This document shows, piece by piece, positions 43,555-52,128 of a stretch of DNA of 52,128 nucleotides. The notes under the pieces were generated by a model. The model made no database searches, was not told the origin of the DNA, and saw only the letters and a program-made list of their open reading frames with translations. The number at the start of each line of letters is the position of its first letter. Positions within the stretch are counted from its first letter, which is position 1. The DNA lies in NCBI GenBank assembly GCA_018003515.1, contig JAGNDO010000033.1, positions 1 through 52,128 of the forward strand, given 5' to 3'. Origin of the DNA: Caldilineaceae bacterium. Its GTDB lineage: Bacteria > Chloroflexota > Anaerolineae > Caldilineales > Caldilineaceae. The translations under genes and the position numbers were made by a program.

Positions 43555-46500
43555 TTATTCGCTGCGTAGCATCGGGAAAAATATCGGCTGCATCCAATCC
43601 GTGCGCAGCATTGGAATCAATATCCTGTAGAACTGGGGCAATGTGGGCGTGGTGTTGGGCTGAAGCGGGGGGGATTGGGAACCGTCCCACTCGGACCCCA
43701 GGGCCAGCACAGCGCCCACGGACCCGTCATCATTGGTCGTGACAGCGGCCTGGTCGGCCACCCCGGTCTGGTTTAGTCGCTCGACGGTGACAGAGAAGCT
43801 GTTGTCCGCAGGATCGTTGTTCTCCACCCTCAGCATGGCCGTGGCCCGGTCAAAGCCCAAGGCCACGGAATAGCCGGCTGCCACGTCCAGCCCGGTCAGC
43901 TTGACATCAAAGTCGGCCCCCTGGGGATTGTTGATCGCCATAGAGATTCCCGGCACCTCCTGGCTGCGCAGGGTAGATTCCACGCTGGCATAGTTGGTGT
44001 CGGGCATCAAGCCTATCTTTAGGCTGTCAAAGGGGGTTTCGGTCTGGTCGGCTTCGGCGGCGGCCAGAGGCCCGGCGCGGCTCACCCGCACCACGGGCAT
44101 GGCAAGCTTCAGGTCGGTGATGCGCACAAGGGAGTCTGGCCCCAGAATGTTGAGGTTGGCGAGCGCCTCGCTGTTGCCATAGGCCGTGTCCCGGCTGGTC
44201 ACCTCCACCGCATAGGTCATGCCGGTCTGGTGGGGGAAGCGAATGCCCGGCGGGATGTTGAGACCAAAACCCGTGGCCACGGGCAACAACTCCGCGCCGG
44301 ATATCTCCAGAATCGGGCTGCCGTTGACCAGATTGAAACCAGCCCGCAGACCGTCGCTCCGGGTCACCAGGAAATAGCCCTCCCCGTCCAGATGGAATTC
44401 GAGCCTGTCGCTTGCTGCCCCGGCCCTGGCTTGCCCGGATTCCACCGCCTGGCCCGCACAGATCTCCGTGCATGTCTTGGGGAAACTGTTCTGCCATTGC
44501 CAACTGATCAGCCGCAGATTGGCCGATGTGGCATCCCCATAGTAGTCGTAGAGGGTGCGATCCGGGGCCTTGGCCGAGACATAGGACCAGCGATTCGTGC
44601 TGCGGTTGATCTGAATGGCCTGGGCGCTCTGGTTGGGCACATTCGGGTCGTAGACGTAGATCAGGGTTTGGTCTGGGCTTGGCTGGGCCACGGCATAGGG
44701 CACCACACTATGCCACCCGCCGCCGCGCACTTCCGGCGATTTGCTGATCTGGATCCAATAGCGATCCGCGGCCGTGGCATCGGAGAGATTGGCCACCAGT
44801 TTGTCCAGCACGTCGGTCGGGGATCCCGACACCGGCACCATCCCAGCGCCCGCCAAGGCCTCGGCGTTGACCGGGATCAGGTTTTGCACGGAGGCATAGA
44901 GGGCAAACCAGCGGCGCACATGTTCCAGGGAAAGATCGTTGGCAAACAGGGCCCCCGGTTGCAGGCTGGCCGGTGTGAAGGCCGGATCAACGAAGTGGCG
45001 CAGACTGGTCGCCGCCATCCCTTCACTGTGCCCAGACTTCAGGGCGGCCAACCAGACCAGGCGCAAGGTGGCCGCCGGGGTGGTCAAAACACACGGGTTC
45101 TGGGTCTTGCACACGGCATCCGCCCCAAAGATCGTGACCATGTCCGCCACAGTCAGGTCATCGTCCTGGCTGCCCCCATAATTAGCAAATCCATAGCCGT
45201 CGGGGATGGGCGCAAAGGCGATTGACGCCAGCAGATCGGCACCGATCACGGTGGTTTGGGGGCGGCCGATGGCGAAGACGGCCGGGTCTTGGTTGCTGAA
45301 GACCCGATAATCGCTGTTCAGCACTGTGTCGGCGGCCTGGGCCTGATAGGTCAACAGTTTGGACGCGCCCGGGGCCAGGCTGCTCAGGCTCCACTGGATT
45401 TGGCCCCCCACCAGAAGCCCCCCATCGCTCACGCTGTCCGCCACCAGGCTGACCCCAGCGGGCAGGGTGTCCAGGACGGTCAGATCCAGGGCAGGGGCCA
45501 CCCCTTCGTTCAACACCAGCAGGCGGTAGATGAAGGGTTGGTTGGCCGCTGCCACAATTGGATTTTGGCGGCGGATGGCCAAGGCCGGTCCCCCCGCCCC
45601 CTGGAATTCATAGACGCCCACATCCACCGCGCCGCCGGGGAAGGGTCGGGGCTGCCCGTCCCCATCCAGGAGATCGCCCGTGGCCGCGCCCTTGTCGATG
45701 GCCGGGGAGGTGAAGCGCAGGTGGAAGTCGCCGCCGGCCGCGTCCACAAAGCGCAGATCGTCATAGCTCTGGCTGCCGCCGCCGTGGGCGAACTGGCCCG
45801 CGCTCAGATCCTGCATGTCGCTGCCGTTGTTCGAGAAAGCGTTGTGATCTTCGCTGACCACGGTCTCCGCGCCGGCAGAGAGCAGCCCGATGGCAAAGCC
45901 GCTGAGGATGCTGTTGCGAATTTCTGCCGAACGCCAGGTCACAATGCCCTGGCTGGGGTTGGCCCCGGCATCAAAAATGGTGCTATGGTTGAGGGTCAGG
46001 CCGCCCTTGGCCAGAATTGCCGCGCCCTGATCGTTGGCCATGTTGTTGGCAAAGACGCTGTTGACGATGGTGACATGGCTGTCCGGGTGTTCGATCTGCA
46101 AGCCGCCGCCGCTGTTGGCCGTGTTGTCCACCACCCGCACATTCTCCAATCGGCCCGTGCTGCGATAGAACCACAGACCGCCGCCCAAGCCATAGTTGGT
46201 CGTGGCATTGCCGCCTCGGATTGTGAGATTCTTGATCGTGACGTTCTGGGATTGGAAGAAGCCCAGAATGCCCTTGTCCGGCGCATCATCCAGCCGTTCG
46301 ATGGTTGCCCCCTGGCCGTCGATGACCAGATCCTGTTTGTCCCAGAAATCGTAGAAACTGTACCCATCACCGCCGTCGCTCAACTCATAGATGCACTCTC
46401 CATCCAGCACGATCTGCGCACCGCTGGTGGCAAAAAGCGCGCTCAACGCCCCTTGGGGACAGGGCCCCGTCCTCGGCAGAAAATCCAGAAAGTCGTTGCC

Positions 46501-49500
46501 GGTGCTGATCTGTCCGGCTGTGACGGTCACGCTGATGCTGTCGTCGTTGGCCCCGTCCGTGTCCCCGGTGCTGATGTAGCCCACCGGGTTCGTCTCCACA
46601 ATCGTGTACGTTCCGGACAGGTCTATGCTGAAGGTGTAGAGGCCCGAGGCGTCGGTGGTGGTGGTCATCCCGGTGGAGAGGCTGATGAGGACGTCCCCGA
46701 TGCCCGGTTCGCCCGCATCCTTTACCCCGTCTCCGTCTGTGTCGTCGTAGACGCCGCCAGAGATGGAAGTGTGGGCCAGACCCAGGGTGAAATAAGGTGC
46801 GCTGGCCGTGTCAACGTCATGGCTGAAACCAACCGGTCCGCTTGCGACCACGCAGCCCACCTCGGTCGTGCCGCCGTTGGTGAAGACGCCGTCGTCATCG
46901 ACCAAAAGACAATAGGTCCGCCCGGTCTGGATCTCGCTGCTGTCAAATTCAACCGTGACCACGCCCACATCGCCGGTCCCCTGGGCTTTCCAGATGCGCC
47001 CAAAACGATCATTGGCGGTTGGCAGTGGGCCAACCGTTCCAAGGCCTTGGAAGGTCGCCGCCCCGTCGTCGTTGCCCCAGAGCAGGAACTCGCCGCTGCT
47101 GATGCTGGCAACTGTGCCTGTAATCGTCACCATCCCGTCGGCGTTGACACTGCGCGAGGTGGTTTGGGTCAGCGCGCTGCCGGCGTCGATGCCAATGCCT
47201 GCCACGTCGTTGTAGTAGGCGGCATTGACGCTCTTATCCCAGAGGATGCCGCCCGCGCTGTCCAGATAATCCACAGTGCTGGTCAGGGTGATTCCGTATT
47301 TAAGAGCCAGGTACGATTCGATCTGCTGGCGTTCGCTGGCGGACAGATCGTTGTTGTAGATAATAAACTCGGCGATCTGACCGTAAAAATAGTCAACGGA
47401 GCCACTCGAATTGCGCCGGGTGACGCCTAATTTGCGCCCGCCATTGCCAGAACTATTGGGAAAGGAGACAGCGTTCGTGGCTGTGACATCCAACCCGCCT
47501 TCGGCGTAGAAGGAAAAGGTATTTCCAGCCCGCATGGCTGTGGAAATCCTCGGAACCCCATTGCTCATCGACTTGTTGCTTAGAAGTACATCGGCAATAT
47601 TTGATCGCATCAGACGCATTGCGCCGATGTAATCTACCAACAATTCAAACGCGTTATCGGTGTTGGAAGGGCCGAAGATGCCAGAGCGGGCAGCATTCGT
47701 CGTATTGAAAACCGTAAAGAAAGAAAATTCATTCGTACCATCCGCGATCTGTCCGATCGGCGCAGGAACGAGAATCTCTTCGGCGTTGAAGTCGATGGCG
47801 GGATGAAAGTTAAAGGCTGTATTCTGGGTGAAATCGGGATTGCCAGACGTGAGAACATAGCCGTTGGCGGACTGGTCGGTCCAGGTCGTTACGTTCGCGC
47901 CGTCGGTGGTCGTGCTCGTCCCAGCATCGGCCTTCAGCCAGAGCTGCAAGCTGGCGGCAATACCGCCCGGTGCGGCCGGTTCGGGATAGGCCAAACTGAA
48001 GAACTGCCCGTTGTTCAGGTTCACACCGGTAAAGGTGACGCTGTTCCCGTTGACAACCCCGCCGGTGGCGGCGGTCGCATCGCTAAAATTCCCGTCGGCG
48101 TCGGTGAGCAGGGCGAAGTTGGCCGCGTTCGTCAGGTCAATCCCGCTTACACCGGTCAGGTCAAAAGTGATGGTGACGCTGCCGGTCTCGCCGGTCTCGG
48201 CGACTTTCCATTCCCGGGTCAGCCGTTGGTTGTAGCCGCTGGGCACCTCCGTGGAAGCCGTCGTCGCGCCGTTATCGTTGCCCCAGAAGAGGAATTCGCC
48301 ATTCGCAATGTTGGCAACTGTGCCTGTAATGGTGACAAGGCTGTCTGCATTCTCACTGCGCGAGGTCAACTGGGACAAACCACTCTTGTCGTCAATACCA
48401 ATGCCCGCTACATCGTTGTGGTAAGCTGCATGGGTCGTCGCGTTCCAAAGTGTTGTTAGCCCATCGCTGGCGATGTAGTTGCCGGCGAGCGATATGCCAT
48501 ACTTGATCGCAAGATAGGATTCGACCTGCTGTCGTTGCGTCGGTGTCAGTGCCTGCAAGTAAACGACAACTTCAGAAATGTCACTGTCTTGAAGAATGTG
48601 ACCACCGCTGCGCGCACCAATATACATAGTCGGTACAGACGCGAAGCTAATTGCATTCGTTGCGACAGTTCCATCATTAGCACCATCAACATAATACTGA
48701 AACGCCGTCCCGCTACGTGTAGCACCCAACAAACGGGTTTGACCATTGCTCAATCCGCTTACACCTGTCGACACAGTTGCTACATTCGCACGATGGATGC
48801 CCTGGACGTCTGGCCAAATCAGGTAGTGCAACGCGTTGGACGTATACGGATCCGGCCCAATAATGGTTCCGCCACCTGACCGGGATTTCAGAATCGTGAA
48901 TATTGCAAAATCGGTCGTACCAACCAGGCCGAAGTTGCTATCGTATCGCAGATGACTATTGAGAAAACGTGCCGTCGGATTGAAATTGATCAGGCTGGCT
49001 GCATCACTTTGATAGGTTGGATTTGCGGTTTGGACAACGGAAGCCGCATTTACCTGGTCTTCCCACCCACCCAGGCCAATCACGGCATTGTCCGTCGGTG
49101 CGCTAATGCTGGCGTCTGCCTTAATCCAGAATTGCAGATTGGTCTCCACGCCGCCGGGGGCAGAGATGGGCAGAGCAAGGGAGAACAACTGTCCATCCAT
49201 GAAATCCACGCCGCTAAAGGTCACTGTCGTCCCGTCAACCGTCGCGCCGGTGGTGACAGTCGCATCGCTCAGGTCCGTGTCCGTGTCCGTGAGCAGGGCA
49301 AAGAGCGCGGGGTTGTTAAAATTCACACCGCCAAAGGCACTCAGATCAAAGCTGATGGTCACATTGCCCACATCGCCGGTCTCGTCGACTTTCCAGAGCC
49401 GGAGCATCCGGGTTGTCCCGGGGGCAGCAACCGGCAGATTGGTCGAAGTCGTCTGCGCCGCGTTGTCGTTGCCCCACAGCAGGAACTCGCCATCGCTGAT

Positions 49501-50526
49501 GTTCACCACTGTGCCCGTGATGGTCACCATGCTGTCTGCGTTGACGCTGCGGGCGGTCAGTTGGGAGAGGCCGCTGTCGACATCTATGCCGATGGCAGCG
49601 ATGTCGTTGGCATGGGCGCTGTTGGCGGTCACGTTCCACAATGTGTTCCCCGCGCTGTCCACGTAGTCCACGCCCAGGGTGAGGCCATATTTGAGGGCCA
49701 GATAGCTGTTGATCTTCTGGCGTTCGCTGGCGGTCAACACCCGGTTGAACAACACCACCTCGGCCACCCGCCCGCCGTTGGAATACCCTCCGTACGCACC
49801 GCCCAAATGGGGTACAGCCTCCATATAGAAACTAACTGTATTGGTGTTGTCGGTCAGCGCAGTAACCCCATCAAAGGCCGCTTGCCAGTTGTTAGTTTGG
49901 CTGAGGAGGTTGTAGATGTGGTAGTCGGTGGTTAACCGATTGGGGCCGGACACCGTGGCACCCGTAGCCCCTTCGGCACCTGGGGCAGCCGTGTTGCTAG
50001 GCGTCCACACTTTGCGGTCGCTGGAGCCAAAGTCATCGTAGATGCGCCTGTCCGAGTAGGTGTAACGGGGCTGCGAGCCGCCGCCGCCAAAGTCAAAGAG
50101 GCTGAAGTGGTCGGCCGTATCGGGCGTGGCTTCTTTGCCCACAATAAAGAGTTCCCCAGCCGTAAAACTGCTGGGGAAGGGATCCCCTTCCCAGCGCATA
50201 TAGTCGTTGTTGTCAAACTCCACCACCGGGTTGAAGTTCACCAGATCCCTGCCGCTGTCGAGCAAATCCGGGTCGCTGTAATAGCCCCCAGTCGGTGTGT
50301 GCTTGCCTGCGCTGTCCAGCCATTGGGTGATGGCGTTGCCGCCGGATTCGGTAACGCCTGCATCCGCCTTGAGCCAGAGTTGCAGGTTGGCCTCCACCCC
50401 GCCGGGCGCGGGGCTTGCAGCCGAGGCCCGCCCCAGGATCTGCAAGCGATCGGCGAGGGCAAACATCAGCACGATGACGATAATCGCTGAAATTGTCAAT
50501 GGTCGAAGAACTTTCAAGCTGCACAC
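43555..50526 (-). CDS. Giant exported multidomain protein with LamG-like, beta-helix and papain-like (Ser variant) domains
   Basis: The protein has 2323 residues from GTG 50526, 18 bp after the preceding gene. A membrane/signal segment is at about 10-27. Three copies of a LamG-like plus DUF8202-like unit (about 40-453, 454-848, 849-1250) each start with APGG...LQLWLKADA and contain ASERQ-type and LWGNDN-type segments. An SdrD-B-like domain follows (about 1255-1350, YDDTDGDGVKDAGEPG), then a right-handed beta-helix (about 1360-1640) and a DUF11-like domain (about 1645-1758). The papain-like domain (about 1775-2015) has Ser1834 (GHSEGM), His1939 (GGWHSV) and Asp1960 (VYDPN). The C terminus carries two tails, RILIPMLR and PIFFPMLR. 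It should be a surface adhesin-like protein. Confidence 0.83.
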   Translation of the reverse strand: MCSLKVLRPLTISAIIVIVLMFALADRLQILGRASAASPAPGGVEANLQLWLKADAGVTESGGNAITQWLDSAGKHTPTGGYYSDPDLLDSGRDLVNFNPVVEFDNNDYMRWEGDPFPSSFTAGELFIVGKEATPDTADHFSLFDFGGGGSQPRYTYSDRRIYDDFGSSDRKVWTPSNTAAPGAEGATGATVSGPNRLTTDYHIYNLLSQTNNWQAAFDGVTALTDNTNTVSFYMEAVPHLGGAYGGYSNGGRVAEVVLFNRVLTASERQKINSYLALKYGLTLGVDYVDSAGNTLWNVTANSAHANDIAAIGIDVDSGLSQLTARSVNADSMVTITGTVVNISDGEFLLWGNDNAAQTTSTNLPVAAPGTTRMLRLWKVDETGDVGNVTISFDLSAFGGVNFNNPALFALLTDTDTDLSDATVTTGATVDGTTVTFSGVDFMDGQLFSLALPISAPGGVETNLQFWIKADASISAPTDNAVIGLGGWEDQVNAASVVQTANPTYQSDAASLINFNPTARFLNSHLRYDSNFGLVGTTDFAIFTILKSRSGGGTIIGPDPYTSNALHYLIWPDVQGIHRANVATVSTGVSGLSNGQTRLLGATRSGTAFQYYVDGANDGTVATNAISFASVPTMYIGARSGGHILQDSDISEVVVYLQALTPTQRQQVESYLAIKYGISLAGNYIASDGLTTLWNATTHAAYHNDVAGIGIDDKSGLSQLTSRSENADSLVTITGTVANIANGEFLFWGNDNGATTASTEVPSGYNQRLTREWKVAETGETGSVTITFDLTGVSGIDLTNAANFALLTDADGNFSDATAATGGVVNGNSVTFTGVNLNNGQFFSLAYPEPAAPGGIAASLQLWLKADAGTSTTTDGANVTTWTDQSANGYVLTSGNPDFTQNTAFNFHPAIDFNAEEILVPAPIGQIADGTNEFSFFTVFNTTNAARSGIFGPSNTDNAFELLVDYIGAMRLMRSNIADVLLSNKSMSNGVPRISTAMRAGNTFSFYAEGGLDVTATNAVSFPNSSGNGGRKLGVTRRNSSGSVDYFYGQIAEFIIYNNDLSASERQQIESYLALKYGITLTSTVDYLDSAGGILWDKSVNAAYYNDVAGIGIDAGSALTQTTSRSVNADGMVTITGTVASISSGEFLLWGNDDGAATFQGLGTVGPLPTANDRFGRIWKAQGTGDVGVVTVEFDSSEIQTGRTYCLLVDDDGVFTNGGTTEVGCVVASGPVGFSHDVDTASAPYFTLGLAHTSISGGVYDDTDGDGVKDAGEPGIGDVLISLSTGMTTTTDASGLYTFSIDLSGTYTIVETNPVGYISTGDTDGANDDSISVTVTAGQISTGNDFLDFLPRTGPCPQGALSALFATSGAQIVLDGECIYELSDGGDGYSFYDFWDKQDLVIDGQGATIERLDDAPDKGILGFFQSQNVTIKNLTIRGGNATTNYGLGGGLWFYRSTGRLENVRVVDNTANSGGGLQIEHPDSHVTIVNSVFANNMANDQGAAILAKGGLTLNHSTIFDAGANPSQGIVTWRSAEIRNSILSGFAIGLLSAGAETVVSEDHNAFSNNGSDMQDLSAGQFAHGGGSQSYDDLRFVDAAGGDFHLRFTSPAIDKGAATGDLLDGDGQPRPFPGGAVDVGVYEFQGAGGPALAIRRQNPIVAAANQPFIYRLLVLNEGVAPALDLTVLDTLPAGVSLVADSVSDGGLLVGGQIQWSLSSLAPGASKLLTYQAQAADTVLNSDYRVFSNQDPAVFAIGRPQTTVIGADLLASIAFAPIPDGYGFANYGGSQDDDLTVADMVTIFGADAVCKTQNPCVLTTPAATLRLVWLAALKSGHSEGMAATSLRHFVDPAFTPASLQPGALFANDLSLEHVRRWFALYASVQNLIPVNAEALAGAGMVPVSGSPTDVLDKLVANLSDATAADRYWIQISKSPEVRGGGWHSVVPYAVAQPSPDQTLIYVYDPNVPNQSAQAIQINRSTNRWSYVSAKAPDRTLYDYYGDATSANLRLISWQWQNSFPKTCTEICAGQAVESGQARAGAASDRLEFHLDGEGYFLVTRSDGLRAGFNLVNGSPILEISGAELLPVATGFGLNIPPGIRFPHQTGMTYAVEVTSRDTAYGNSEALANLNILGPDSLVRITDLKLAMPVVRVSRAGPLAAAEADQTETPFDSLKIGLMPDTNYASVESTLRSQEVPGISMAINNPQGADFDVKLTGLDVAAGYSVALGFDRATAMLRVENNDPADNSFSVTVERLNQTGVADQAAVTTNDDGSVGAVLALGSEWDGSQSPPLQPNTTPTLPQFYRILIPMLRTDWMQPIFFPMLRSE

Positions 50527-50544
50527 CCCTACTCAAAAACCAGA

Positions 50545-51246
50545 CTACAGAGCCGTTTGCCGCATGATCCGCCGGTTTTGACCGGCTACCGCCAAGGCCG
50601 CCACCCGCCCCTCGTCATCTCGCCAGCCATAGAGCGACCAATCCTTTACCCCCGTGGCATCAGGACGTGTGGCCAGCAAGCGCACGGGTTCGCCGGGCGC
50701 AAGGGTGACGTCAAAGTCGGCCAAGGGCATGGAAAGCCCGCGTCCGTGGGCTTTGATGTATGCCTCCTTGCGGGTCCACCCGTTGAAAAAGGCGATTGGC
50801 TGTTGGGCGGCGGGCAGAGTGCGCAGCACCGCCTGTTCATGGGCGGAAAAGACCGTGGCGGCCATTTGCAGATAGTCGAGATCCCGGATCTCCTCCACAT
50901 CAATGCCCACCGCACACCCTTGGGAGACAGCACAGAGCGCATGACCGCCCACATGGCTCAGGTTGAACTCCACCCCCAGGCCATTCTGGTGCGCATCCAA
51001 AGACGGTTTGCCGTATGCGTTATAGACAAAGCGCAACCTCTCCGGCGGCAACTCTGTGTAGTGACCGAGAATCAAACGCAGTTGACCCCGGCCCACGATA
51101 TAGCGCGCCCGATCCCGGTCAAAGTAGAAGCGTGCCGCCCGTGCCGCCTCCTCGTCGCAAAGCAGATCCGAGCAGGGCTGGATCTGATCGGGCTGATCCA
51201 GTGAAATCGACCAGATATGCACTTCGTTCGAGAGCAGATGGTCCAT
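50545..51246 (-). CDS. 4'-phosphopantetheinyl transferase (Sfp type)
   Basis: The 233-residue protein carries the family signature: the Mg-binding Asp116-x-Glu118 in VGIDVEEI and the WTRKEAYIKAHGRG block (157-170) with Glu161 and Lys165. An upstream NLSHVGG segment (95-101) contains the conserved His. It transfers phosphopantetheine from CoA to carrier-protein serines in fatty-acid, polyketide or nonribosomal peptide synthesis. No carrier protein or synthase is in the window. It starts 6 bp after the phosphoesterase gene and ends 18 bp before the 2323-residue gene, so they may share a transcript, though functional linkage to the surface proteins is uncertain. Confidence 0.93.
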   Translation of the reverse strand: MDHLLSNEVHIWSISLDQPDQIQPCSDLLCDEEAARAARFYFDRDRARYIVGRGQLRLILGHYTELPPERLRFVYNAYGKPSLDAHQNGLGVEFNLSHVGGHALCAVSQGCAVGIDVEEIRDLDYLQMAATVFSAHEQAVLRTLPAAQQPIAFFNGWTRKEAYIKAHGRGLSMPLADFDVTLAPGEPVRLLATRPDATGVKDWSLYGWRDDEGRVAALAVAGQNRRIMRQTAL

Positions 51247-51252
51247 GATTTT

Positions 51253-52089
51253 CTACAGTATCCTGCGCAGATAGTGTTCGATTCCCCGTTGCCTCTGCCA
51301 CTGGGCGGGGTAGCCAAGGGAAACTTCTTCAAAACGCACACCGTCCCGCATCTGTCGGTTGCGGATATGCAGATGGCCGTGGATGACCGTGCTGACCGGA
51401 AAGCGCCGATGCCAATCATCCGTGCGGGTGGTGCCACACCAAATCGAAAAGCGGGGAATGCGTGGCAACACCGCCATCTCTTGGCGCAATGGGAAGTGAT
51501 TGATCAGGATCAGCTTGGCTCCGCTGGCCGCGGCGACTTGCAGCCGTTGCTCGCTATAATCACAGCGGGCCATGCACCAGGCGGCCCGGCTGGGATAGGG
51601 GTCCGGGTGAAGCAGGTGCTCATCCGCACAGATGGTTTGCGCTTCTTCGGCCCAGGCCACGGCTTGCTCGGCGGACAGGTGGGCGGGTCGAAAGCTGTAG
51701 TCATAGAGCAAAAAGAGGGGAGCAAGTAGCACCTTGGCCCCAGCGCCGGGCCATTCCGCATAGGCATCTTCCGGGGTGAGGACACCAAACTCCCGGCAGA
51801 CAGCCACCAATCGGCGATATTTTGCCTCCCCGCGCAGGGTGTCGCCGGGCAAGGGCTGCCCCGACAACATCCCCGCCGGCAATGTCCACAGATCGTGATT
51901 GCCTGGGGCCCAAATCACCTGGGCAAAGCGATCGGTCAGCAGGGTGAGCGCCCAGCGCAGATGAGTTTCGGTTTCGCCCACATCGCCGGCCACGATCAAC
52001 CAATCGTCTGGATAGGCAGGCAAGGCCAGCAGGGCGTTCCGGTTGATTTCATGGCCCAGGTGCAGGTCACTGATGGCATACAAATGCAT
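51253..52089 (-). CDS. Calcineurin-like metallophosphoesterase
   Basis: The 278-residue protein has the five metal motifs in order: Asp8-x-His10 (SDLHLG), Asp36 (GDVGE), Asn64-His65 (GNHD), a His in INHFPLR and the His pair in VIHGHLHIRN. These bind two metals for phosphoester hydrolysis. No signal peptide is visible, so it is cytosolic. The ATG at 52089 is near the window edge; what lies upstream is not seen. It is the first visible gene of the leftward surface locus. Substrate unknown. Confidence 0.9.
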   Translation of the reverse strand: MHLYAISDLHLGHEINRNALLALPAYPDDWLIVAGDVGETETHLRWALTLLTDRFAQVIWAPGNHDLWTLPAGMLSGQPLPGDTLRGEAKYRRLVAVCREFGVLTPEDAYAEWPGAGAKVLLAPLFLLYDYSFRPAHLSAEQAVAWAEEAQTICADEHLLHPDPYPSRAAWCMARCDYSEQRLQVAAASGAKLILINHFPLRQEMAVLPRIPRFSIWCGTTRTDDWHRRFPVSTVIHGHLHIRNRQMRDGVRFEEVSLGYPAQWQRQRGIEHYLRRIL

Positions 52090-52128
52090 AGAATATGGCC
52101 TAGCCTTCGCCTAGTTGATGACGTCTCT

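Overview
The window looks like a piece of a Chloroflexota genome, probably an Anaerolineae/Caldilineae-type organism. This is inferred from the high-GC, ATG/GTG-start coding style, a substrate-binding lipoprotein with an Ala/Pro-rich linker behind its lipobox, long Thr/Pro-rich tails built on TNTPVPPT units, and very large exported proteins ending in short YLP/FP-type tails. No rRNA, tRNA, phage, transposase or CRISPR array was recognised.

Region 1 (149-26400) reads as one carbohydrate-catabolism regulon. A SorC/DeoR-type sugar-binding regulator (6673-7614) faces a leftward operon across a compact control region (6502-6661). That region holds two back-to-back sigma70-like promoters and two 26-bp operator-like sequences in inverted orientation. 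The leftward operon (6448 to 149) encodes a D-apionate-lactonase-like protein, a GHMP kinase, an aldo/keto reductase, a cyclase-family hydrolase, an RPE-like TIM barrel missing one catalytic Asp, and a 2-hydroxyacid dehydrogenase. The rightward genes encode an FGGY kinase, a class II aldolase, a SAF-type dehydrogenase, three zinc-type dehydrogenases, a mutarotase-like protein, an L-fucose-isomerase-like protein, an ABC importer (binding protein and two permeases, no ATPase), a divergent GroEL paralog, a six-Asp-box propeller, a xylose-isomerase-like TIM barrel and a KpsF/GutQ-type SIS isomerase. An importer, isomerase, kinase and aldolase are all present, so a complete route from sugar to trioses is plausible; the substrate cannot be read from sequence.

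Region 2 (26768-52089, all leftward) is a cell-surface locus separated from region 1 by a strong bidirectional terminator (26678-26721). In transcription order it encodes a metallophosphoesterase, an Sfp-type phosphopantetheinyl transferase, a 2323-residue exported multidomain protein, two collinear three-TM membrane proteins (the larger with TPRs and an extra C-terminal domain), a 1063-residue membrane-anchored papain-like protein with a Thr/Pro tail, and a 3580-residue exported protein with 14 propeller-type repeats. The 2323- and 1063-residue proteins share the papain-like domain, but one has Cys and the other Ser at the nucleophile position. This set, with its paired membrane proteins, is the best candidate here for an undescribed system.

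The intergenic gaps are crowded with palindromic repeats of several families. Examples are perfect inverted arms of 19-35 bp, a 54-bp element present in two opposite copies, a ~75-bp element also in two opposite copies, and a nested composite at 22057-22334.
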